Below are positions 51,422 through 59,748 of a DNA stretch of 64,000 bases, in pieces (the first letter of the stretch is position 1; each line of letters begins with the position of its first letter). The position numbers and the translations under genes are program-made. The notes under the pieces are model-generated. The model was given only the letters and a program-made list of their open reading frames with translations, searched no databases and was not told the DNA's origin. Location of the stretch: assembly GCA_963969345.1 (NCBI GenBank), contig OZ017770.1, positions 2,055,246-2,119,245 of the forward strand. Direction: 5' to 3'. Source of the stretch: Turbatrix aceti. Taxonomy: Eukaryota; Nematoda; Chromadorea; Rhabditida; Panagrolaimidae.

Positions 51422-52489
51422 CCAAGCCTTACCACCGCCGAACAGCAAACAAACACAATCATACACGCTTCTTTCTTGCCTCTCGCGCTATACACCCTTT
51501 TTTTCTAGCTTGCCGTTTGTGCAGCGTGATCTATCACTTTATCCGTTGACTTTTTTTTACGAACTCATCAATGCTATTGTCCATTGAATGTTTCGGGTCT
51601 TTTTCTGCTATGTTGATAAATAAATTTTTGCATTTGAAATTAGTTTTGTAACAGCAGTAGACGATGTTTTGTGTTTAAAGATGAGGGGGCATAAATTCAA
51701 GCAAAACATGGACGGTTACGGTACTCCATTTTCTCAACGGCGACACTTGGGTGACATGCTCGGTTCAGTAAAACAAAATATTGTTTTGTACGAACACGAA
51801 TGGTATCGTGATAAATGTTACCGTATACGGATAGAGCAAAAAAAATGGCGACTGTGGAAGCAGCCCATACAGAAACAATGCAGAATACCACATGCACAAA
51901 AAAGAAAAATCGTTTAACTACAGAAAATGCAAAAAAAAGTAAATTTAAAAAATATCTGGAATAAGACGGGCGTATACCCGAATGTCATCGAAGGAAATCA
52001 GGGCCGCGTTCAGTGAGTCGACCGTGATTCATAGTCGACCGAGAACAGAATCTGCACATCGAATTGAAAAAGAAAATAACAGCGAAATGAAGCGAGAGGT
52101 CAGCGCGCATGCCTCTCTTGCGTAAAAAAAACAAGACAAGCATGCGCGCTGATACTCTTATCACGATATTTTTTTCTTCGTTGCTCTTCGCCTGTTTATT
52201 GAGGACTGAGTTTGCCTATTTTATGCGTAGGTCTCTTTGCTCTGCTTTGATTTTGTCCTAAAATCCCTCAATTTTGATCCTCGATAGCTATCGCGATACT
52301 GATCCAGCGTATTGAATCGTTCTTTAGCTGCAATTTGAGATCCTACCTCTCATTTTTGGCGCATCTCATATTCTTCTCTTTTTTTGCGTAAAAGCGCGCA
52401 TTGTAGGATAATGATAGCTTTTTGCACTTTCATTGTGATAAAACACTTTTTTGTTACACATCGGCATTCACATATTATCGGCATACTCG
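51422..52489. other. Intergenic region upstream of anillin copy A
   Basis: An AATAAA near 51618 fits the end of the FBN-1-like transcript. No gene is seen. A perfect 13-bp hairpin lies at 52100-52152. Confidence 0.45.
52100..52152. repeat. Perfect 13-bp inverted repeat
   Basis: TCAGCGCGCATGC (52100-52112) and its exact reverse complement GCATGCGCGCTGA (52140-52152) are separated by 27 nt containing an A run. It lies about 500 nt upstream of anillin copy A. Confidence 0.65.
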
Positions 52490-52657
52490 CCATTGATCTT
52501 TTCTCCCGTCGATGCGTTCATTTTTTTGGGTATTTGTTTACAACTCTAACCTTGTTTTTGTTTCAGTGTAGAGATCTTCTTACGCCAACCGTGTGCTACT
52601 AACTAACGGACTTACTCCGACGAGCTAACACCCGAAACGAACGTAACGATCTCGTCG
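52490..52657 (+). promoter_or_regulatory. Anillin copy A leader region
   Basis: This stretch is similar to the leader of copy B in inverted orientation. Shared words include CTCTAACCTTG, TTTTGTTTCAGTGTA, GATCTTCT and CGTGTG(C/T)TACTAACTAA. The TTTCAG ending at 52566 is a likely trans-splice or 5'-UTR splice acceptor. At the position of copy B's start codon, copy A reads ACGGAC. Confidence 0.6.
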
Positions 52658-55202
52658 ATGAACACTAACGGTTAGTTTTTTTTTCAATCACGTGCAGGCA
52701 TGTGATTATGTTTTTCAGCGAATAGGATGGAAACCACCCGACTAAGCAGCGGATCGGCGGGCTCTGCTACCACGACGTCCTCCACGACCGCGCCGACTGG
52801 TCTGAAGAATCGGCACACCCTCACTGCTCGGAACTTGGCCAATGGCATCAACTATTTCGGTCGCTCAGACAACCTTCGGCGGGCCATGGGGGGAAAGACA
52901 CATTGGGCCTTCACAGATTCGTCTTCAACCAGCTCTGGTTATCACAGCGCAAACTCCATTGCCTTAAACAACGCAATGAACGGCAGTGATGGTGCTGTGA
53001 ACGCGTCGCCGGTTGTCGATTGCGGTTCACCTGCTGTCAAGACAACACCTGTGACCGCGAACCAGGATGTGGATATGGACAGCAGCTTATCCGGCGTTTT
53101 TTCTGCCAAGGTTAGTTTTTACCTTTTTTTGATGATCTGCACATACTTTTTGGTGTTATGGGTTGTTATTTTGTTACCAAACGATTCTGTACGTGTTATT
53201 CATTCCTAAGATTGGTATCACTTTTAGGCTGATTCCGCCAAGCGCCAGATCCCGTTCACCATCAAGTCGCAGGAAAACATCGGCGACCAGTCGGCTTCAA
53301 AGTTCGTCTCAGCTGAGGCTTCGCCTGTTACCGGATCGCTGAAGAAGGTCAGCGACCTGCGCAAGCAATTCGATCGTCCTGAATTCGGTCGTGTCGAGAG
53401 CGCTGTCGACGATACCCATATCAACTTTGCTGATTCGCGCCGCAAGTTCCAACGCCTGTGTTTGGAGGAAAAAAACACAAATATCCAGGTTTGTTGGTTT
53501 ACAACTTTAGGATTTGTTGTTTTGCATCGTGACCTTAAAATAATATTTTTAGACGCCGATCACGGCCAAGCAGTTCCGCGGCATCTACAACGCACCAACT
53601 GACGACAAACGGGAGTCTATGGTTGGAGGCCATGCTGAATTTCCAATTCCTCGGCCTCGGCGTTTGGGATTTCCAGTACCTGCTCCGCGGAACCTCCGGA
53701 GGATGTCAGGAAAACAGCGTGGCACGTCGGGCAAAAAACAGCGTTTCAATCGCGGTCAACTCGTGTCGCTCATTCAATCTGTCTCGAGCACGTCGAAACC
53801 CGTTGCTGTCGGCACTGATGACTTCGAGAAGAACGTCATGTCTCACAACCGGCCCTTCTGCGAAGCTCCGAAATCGTCGTTGCTGGATGAGGTCAACCGC
53901 AGCTTTGCCAAGAACTTTACTCCTACCCTCCAGGCTGCTGTTGTGAACAATCAAGAATCCGAAAAGGAAGGTGAGGCGTTTGTTTGTATGCAACTGCATT
54001 GCTTTAATGTTCTATTCTTTTTAGAAGAGCTGATTCCAATTCAGCCTATCATTCACGTTTTCACCAATGAAGAACGCCAGAACCGTATCATAGAACTCAA
54101 CCGGCACATGGCCATCCTTCGCCAGCAGGCTAAACAAGTTTCCAGAGGAATCAAAAAATGTCGAATGCAGAAGTTTGACGTGGCGCTGGACGCTGAATTG
54201 TTTCGCATCGCCGCTGTCAAAGAAGTGGAAATTCGTGCAACCAAGCAGGAAATTGCCCGCTTTGAAGATGATCGCACCCTTTTGGTTCACCTGCCTCGCT
54301 CGACGCTGACGCTCTCTGAGATGGCTGTTTCGCTTACCGGTCTTGGTCCTTTTCGTGGTATGTTTCCTATTTGGTGTTCGTTTTTCTAACTTTCTTTGAT
54401 TCCAGAGAATCGTTACGAGTTCGTCATGCTCGTCGTCCGCCACAAGGACTTTGTGCACTCGACTCAGATTTGCTGTGTAAACAGACTTCTCCGAAATGGC
54501 TCCACTTGGTTGAAGTGGGACACCAGCATCAAGATTCCGAACGTTTCTCCGGACTTTGTTGTCAGTATTGACGTCTGCCTTCTGACTTATGACTTCCCCG
54601 CCAACAAAAGCAAGGCAGCCAAGAAGAGCCTTTTCCAGCTGCTGTCCGGCCGTGAAGTTCGCCTGCCCGATCAGTTTGAGATCATTGGTCATATGAAAGT
54701 TTGCAAGACCGACTTACAGAAAGGCTATCACACACTTAAGAACACGGGTTATCGTATCCAAAACGAAATCTTTTTTTACGCTTCCATTGATCTCGATGCG
54801 ACGTGGTCCGGCAACGTAAGCATCTACCGCGAAGGCAGCTGGGAACTCTACTACGGTCGTCTCCTGAATGCCCGCATGAAGTTTTGGACGTCTCGCGAAC
54901 ACGTCGATGTCAAGGTTTGTTTTTTGGATGTGAGAGTGATGACAAGGCAAATTTCTTTGTAGGAACACGCTCTCTGCCTCAACATGTGCGACATCACCGA
55001 GCCGGTTCACCCGTTTGCCGACGACCGCATTGGCTTCCAGTTCGACTTCGCTGTTTCCCTCAAGGATCGTGAAGACAAGGAAGTTCGTCTGATGTTGTCG
55101 TGCAGCTCTTCCAAGGACCGCAATGCCGTCATCAACGCGCTCAACGAGAGCTACGAGCACACGAAAACCTGGAACGGAGTTCGTCTGACTCATTTTGTTT
55201 AA
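52658..55202 (+). CDS. Anillin, copy A (derived duplicate)
   Basis: Coding exons are 52658-52670, 52719-53110, 53228-53488, 53553-53970, 54025-54357, 54406-54914 and 54963-55202, giving 721 residues. Anillin scaffolds actin, myosin, RhoA and septins at the cytokinetic ring. Residues about 362-580 are the anillin homology region: PIQPIIHVFTNEERQN, a helical pair, STLTLSEMAVSL, RYEFVMLVVRHKDF and FVVSIDVCLLTYDF. A degenerate PH domain follows (SWELYYGRLLNARMKFWTS, to about 715). Every intron position of copy B downstream of its third coding exon is kept. Compared with copy B it lacks the N-terminal exons, about 80 residues around 53590-53770 and 8 residues before the PH domain, yet stays open. 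The ATG used here is downstream of an ACG that replaces copy B's start. It could be a functional paralogue or an early pseudogene. Confidence 0.75.
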
Positions 55203-57103
55203 ATCACGGATCTATGTTTTTTGATGTTTTCTGCGGACTCTTTTTTCCGAAAAACCTGATTATAGTTACTTTATTGACGCACACATCTGAAATAATCATT
55301 CTAATTGCGTTATTTGTTGTTGTTGTAATTTATTTGTTGTTGCTGGTGTGATATAGTGAACCACGTGGAAAATAATGCTTTTGATATCCTTCGTATGCGA
55401 CTATTCTTTTTTACACGTTTGCAGGGGCTTGTCCGAGTTTTGTTTCATTCATTCCTAGTTGTTTATCAAAGTCGTTGTGTTTTTCTGCAATCGCCAATGA
55501 CGATAGAACCGAGTACTGGGGAAACAAATATATATTATCTTTTATTTTGCTTTCTGTTTAGTTTTTTTAATGAAATGCACGATGTTGTTTTGGTACCAAT
55601 TACCTTGTTTTTAATTCATCTTTTTTTCTAGATGGTGGCCGGTATCTTAACGGTATTTATGTCTCTTGGCTTGACGAGAATCTGATGTTAAAAAAATTTA
55701 TGAGTAACAAACGACGAAGTAAAACAAAGCCAGTGTATTCATAACCAGTTACAGGCATTTTTTAAATGTCAGGGATTTCCATTAATTGAAAATACACGGA
55801 CAGATTGTAGGCCAACAGGCAAAAAAAAACTAATTTAAAAAAGGATGTAAAAACTGTTTGAAGCAAAAGTGTGAGCATGTGAATGTAAAATACGCTTCAG
55901 TTGTTCGCACTCTCTCAGCACTCGCATCGGACGAGACGGAGTACGGTTAATTGTGGGAAAAAGCAGGATCGCATGGGGCACAAGTGAAAGGTAGGCAAAT
56001 CTTTTGCTGGGTGTTATTTTCAGACGTGACCACTCGAGACAAGTCTGACACCCTCAATTCGCTTCTTCTCCACATTGTCTGCCAGCGACGATCGGATAAA
56101 CCCCTCGCATCCCTAGAGGAGGGACGACTCGGAGCGGAGGGGAGCAAGCGGAGCGAAAAAGAAGTTTTTCGCGTAGGAACGACAGCAACGGATGGACGCA
56201 GGAACGACGTTGCAGAAGGTCCGGAGCGAAAATCGTAATTTTTCGCGTAGCGTAAGCGGAACGGAGCAGAGAGGATTCCCGAAGCATGCGCTTGGGGAAC
56301 TCCCGACGCGAATTCGAATTCGCGATCGAGAGAGAGAAAAGCGAGTTTTCTCTTTATCTGCGGTTGTTTTTCGGTAGTCAGAGTTGCTTCCACTGTTTGC
56401 TAGCGTGGAAGCAACAAGAGATCCTCCTATAACGGACTCTTTTATTCACCTGCAATGCTGTTCGCAGAATTCGTACGTGATTATTCATATCAATAATAGA
56501 AGCGTAGCTTGTGTTCATATACTTTTACTTTGTTAGCAAACTGGCGCTTTTTATGTTTTTTTATTTGTGGGTGTAATGTCACGAAACCAATTTTTCTAAA
56601 CATTGGGACCTTGTTGTGGTTTCAGTGCATGACTCCATGATATGGCTGTCATTTGATTGTCAGCTCAGAACTTTTCTACGCGTTGGCATTCATCGTTTTC
56701 TTGATATGAGGCGAAAGCTGCATCGCAGAGGGCTTTTGTAATCATTGATGGTAAAATACACGTTTCCATATATTCTACCTTGCAATGGTGTTATTTTTCT
56801 AATTTTATTACCGTAGTTTTCACTCGTTTGCCTTGCGTTAGATTCGTTGATGGATAACAAATGGGCGCCTGTCCTGCTCTCTCACTTACCGGCAACGCGC
56901 CCTTCAATTGACAGCTGGAAGCTCACATGCATGCTATGTGTGTGTGTGTGTCAGCGTGTGAAAGTTGTGCGTGCGCTGGCAAGACAGACAGATCGTGAGC
57001 GACCGATGACGTCTTTCCGATCAGGGGAGCAAGCGGCAGGCAGATTGCGCGTAGTGTGCGCTGGTCCCGGTAGCAATCCGTGTTTGAGCCTCTGTGATAG
57101 TCA
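55203..57103. other. Spacer between the inverted anillin genes, left part
   Basis: The first 700 nt are AT-rich. A GC-richer block at about 55950-56400 has open frames on both strands but no domain, ATG context or introns I can support. A TG run occurs near 56940. Confidence 0.4.
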
Positions 57104-57142
57104 TTTTTCTGACGGGCTAGTGCTTTTGACGAAAACCATGGC

Positions 57143-57454
57143 CCGACCCGTTTTTCTCTCCAGCTAATATGTATTTGTATCGATATTTCCCAGAGAGCAT
57201 GTCTCGGAATGCTTTTTCTCTGCGCCCCCCTTACACTACCCGAATGACGTTATTTTTTGGACAATGCGCGTTGATCTCTCTTTTTTCATTCGATGTGTGT
57301 ATTGTTCTCGTTGTTTCTAGCTTAACTGTTTTTCGTTTCGATGTACATATTCAGTTGCCACCCGAGCGTGTGTTACTAAAGTAAGGACGTTTTGTTTTCT
57401 ACACGATATCTACCATATTCTTATTCTTTGTGATATTCGTTTTTCTGACGGGCT
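57143..57454 (+). repeat. Spacer repeat unit 1 (decayed anillin leader)
   Basis: This 312-nt unit is repeated at 57616-57928, running from CCCGACCCGTTTTTCTCTCC to TTTTTCTGACGGGCT. Its second half (GATCTCTC, ATTCGATG, GTTTC, ATGTACATATTC, GCGTGTGTTACTAAAGTAAGGAC) aligns with the anillin leaders up to the start-codon position. The last 15 bases also occur at 57104-57118. Confidence 0.6.
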
Positions 57455-57578
57455 TCGTGTTTTATGCGAAAGCCAATTGTATTTGCACGTAAAATGCGAC
57501 CGTGTTGTTGTCAGCTACACTAGTAGATGACAGGTCACAGTTTGGCTTTTTAATGTCCGGGCGTTTTAACTATGACAA

Positions 57579-57615
57579 CCGACTCGGTTATGTCGCACAT
57601 GTTGAGGCAGAAAAC
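57579..57615 (-). pseudogene. Shard of the anillin last exon
   Basis: Thirty-seven bases centred on TATGTCGCACATGTTGAGGC match 59946-59982 of copy B's last exon with only a few differences. They are oriented as copy B. In the same frame they would encode the reverse of the ALCLNMCDI stretch. The flanks do not match anillin. Confidence 0.6.
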
Positions 57616-57928
57616 CCGACCCGTTTTTCTCTCCAGCTTATACGTATTTGTATCGATATTTCTCAGAGAGCATGCCTCGGAATGCTTTTTCTCTGCCTCT
57701 CCTTACTACCCGAAAGACGTTATTTTTTTGGAATGCAATGCACGGTGATCTTTCTTTTTCCATTCTATGTGTGTATTGTTCTCGTTGTTTCCATTTCCGT
57801 TTCGATGTACATATTCTGTTGCCATCCGAGCGTGTGTTACTAAAGTAAGGACGTTTCCATTTTGACGAGTGTGTTTTCTACACGATGTTTGAGCATATTC
57901 TTTGTAATAATCATTTTTCTGACGGGCT
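57616..57928 (+). repeat. Spacer repeat unit 2 (decayed anillin leader)
   Basis: This is the second copy of the unit at 57143-57454, of nearly equal length, with scattered substitutions and small indels. It directly abuts the anillin last-exon shard. Like unit 1 it ends its leader-like part in GCGTGTGTTACTAAAGTAAGG. Confidence 0.6.
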
Positions 57929-58012
57929 AATGATTGGTGCCAAATTAATGGGCGCGTTCTGTTTTTTGAATATTGTGTTTCACACTCTTTAACATATTTT
58001 TTAGGAGTCGCC

Positions 58013-58561
58013 ATGACGTGCCCTGCTGATCGAGTTTTGAAGTGGGTGCAGGATTTGCCGACGCCTGAACAATTTCCTCTGCAACTCAAGACCCGCTTCA
58101 AGCCGCCGGTCAACGCTCTCCCTGCTCCTCCGATGAATGTCCATCCTGTTCCCCCGGCCAACGTTCTCCCTGCTCCCCCGATGGATGTCCATCCTGTTGT
58201 TCCCCCGGCCAACATTCTCCCCGCCTCGCCGCCGGTTTTATCGGCTGGAGCTTTCTCTACCACTTCGTCGCCGTTGCCCTCCAATATCCGTACCGAACAA
58301 TTTCCTCTGCAACTCAAGACCCGCTTCAAGCCGCCGGTCAACGCTCTCCCTGCTCCTCCGATGAATGTCCATCCTGTTCCTCCGGCCAACGTTCTCCCCG
58401 TCTCGCCGCCGGTTTCATCGGCTGGAGCTTTCTCTACCACTTCGTCGCCGTTGCCCTCCAATATCAGTACCGAAGACAATCAGCTGAACTCTCGCTTTAA
58501 CAGCCCCGCAAATGGTGAACCCGGTCCGTCGTCGTCGACTGCCTTTCCCCATGACGGCTAG
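58013..58561 (+). CDS. Proline-rich tandem-repeat protein
   Basis: One open exon encodes 182 residues. Its ATG lies nine bases after an acceptor (ATTTTTTAG). After MTCPADRVLKWVQDLPTP come two tandem units beginning EQFPLQLKTRFKPPVNALPA, rich in PPANVLP and PPMNVHP words and ending AGAFSTTSSPLPSN. Unit 1 is 58067-58294 and unit 2 starts at 58295. Unit 1 carries one extra internal PPMDVHP-type step. The two units are almost identical in DNA, so the duplication is recent. The C-terminus is Ser/Pro-rich and ends in HDG. No domain is recognised, and the function is unknown. It may be a young gene or a captured piece of one. Confidence 0.5.
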   Translation: MTCPADRVLKWVQDLPTPEQFPLQLKTRFKPPVNALPAPPMNVHPVPPANVLPAPPMDVHPVVPPANILPASPPVLSAGAFSTTSSPLPSNIRTEQFPLQLKTRFKPPVNALPAPPMNVHPVPPANVLPVSPPVSSAGAFSTTSSPLPSNISTEDNQLNSRFNSPANGEPGPSSSTAFPHDG

Positions 58562-58660
58562 TTGTCTTTTTTCCTCTGTTGTTTCTGTTTTGTTTGACTT
58601 TCGGAAGAAATGAACTTTTTGAACTAGATTCCCGTGTTAGTGCTTATAAGAAGGGTAAAA

Positions 58661-58933
58661 TTATTCGTGGGGATAACATTTGGTAAAATAATCCAGATTT
58701 AGAAAACGCCGACAGCGACCTACGATAATTCTGGTTGCTCTGCGCTGGACGCTTTTGAGCTTCAGGGTAGAAGGCGAGAAGAGAGGAGATGCAAACTCAA
58801 GGAAAGGGCGAACGTAAGTCACGTACGTACGCGTTAAAAACTCGGGGTACTTCTGAATAAAAGGCTGAATCGGAATATATATTTTTTGCAGTGATTTTAC
58901 ATTTAGTATGCTGGCAGCAGTGATCGCTCCCAC
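58661..58933 (-). mobile_element. LINE (non-LTR) reverse-transcriptase C-terminal fragment
   Basis: The minus strand reads QPFIQKYPEFLTRTYVTYVRP, then FLEFASPLFSPS and LKSVQRRATRIIVGR before a stop. This follows the familiar order near the C-terminus of non-LTR reverse transcriptases: 'YKTYVRPILEYASPVWSP' and, a little later, 'ESVQRRFTRRI'. The catalytic palm region and endonuclease are absent. It is a short dead 3' fragment lying between the two anillin genes. Confidence 0.65.
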
Positions 58934-58950
58934 CCTTTTAGACTTCTGGC

Positions 58951-59010
58951 CGTGTCGACGTCAGCTACGCGAGTAGGTGTGTGTTTGGCTTTTTATTGCC
59001 TGGTCATTCT
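58951..59010. repeat. Diverged direct repeat of 57498-57560
   Basis: CCGTGT...GTCAGCTAC...GAGTAG...GTTTGGCTTTTTA is shared with the stretch that precedes spacer unit 2. It shows that the spacer was built by several rounds of local duplication. Confidence 0.5.
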
Positions 59011-59318
59011 AACGGTGGCAATAAACAAATAGGTTTTGCATATAATGATAACGCACCGAGATAACCATAATTACCGCACTGCAATATTAAGACGGCTATT
59101 TAAACTTTGACGACAATGACAAGCGGTGCGTCACACAGGAACGCAAGAATCTAGAAAAAAAAGCACCGATAAAAACACAGCGTAATCGTTCGTAATTTGA
59201 AAACCAAAAGGGTATCGCTTTTTCTGCAAAATGCTGACGATCGAAGTTAAATTTTGTGCCTGTTATAATTTAACAACTATGTAATAATCGTCATGAATTT
59301 TGCGTATACCTTTTCCCA

Positions 59319-59515
59319 AGTTTGAAGTACACCAAATAAACGAAATGAAGAAACGTTACGGGGCCAGCGACGCCAAAATCGTTATTCTTACTAGTCACTT
59401 ACCGCAAAGCGCTTTTCTCGACAAACCACTTACGGTGATCATAATAAGCAAGCCTGTCAGTTGGTCTTCCGAGGACACACAGCGGCTCGCCGATGTGTCG
59501 AACAAATGCCGTTGA
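59319..59515 (+). other. Possible coding fragment of unknown family
   Basis: This open stretch follows a CCCAAG and reads FEVHQINEMKKRYGASDAK, VILTSHLPQSAFLDKP and EDTQRLADVSNKCR before a stop. The composition looks protein-like, but there is no ATG, domain or paired exon. It may be a transposon or gene remnant, or chance. Confidence 0.2.
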
Positions 59516-59748
59516 AAAAAGAACGCCACGTAATTTTTTTCAAATGATTCGAATATTCCGCTATCACCTCTCTCCATACACGGTATTTCAAAAAAATCAC
59601 AACAAAGTGTTTTATTTAAAACAAATTAACCACGTGATTAAAAGGACCAAGGTAAGTGTGGCCGTCAAGAAATGGCTAGAATCATGGTTTGCGGTGTAAA
59701 GAGATAAAATTGTCAGTAAAAATGAATAAAAAATCATAGCCTCGTGGT

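Noticed and set aside
54021..54692. A 223-codon minus-strand frame within anillin copy A
   Set aside because: It is antisense to well-recognised anillin homology exons and has no features of its own. The same applies to frames opposite copy B.
55947..56393. Overlapping open frames on both strands in a GC-richer block
   Set aside because: Both strands are equally open, with no homology or splice context, so I could not choose a gene.
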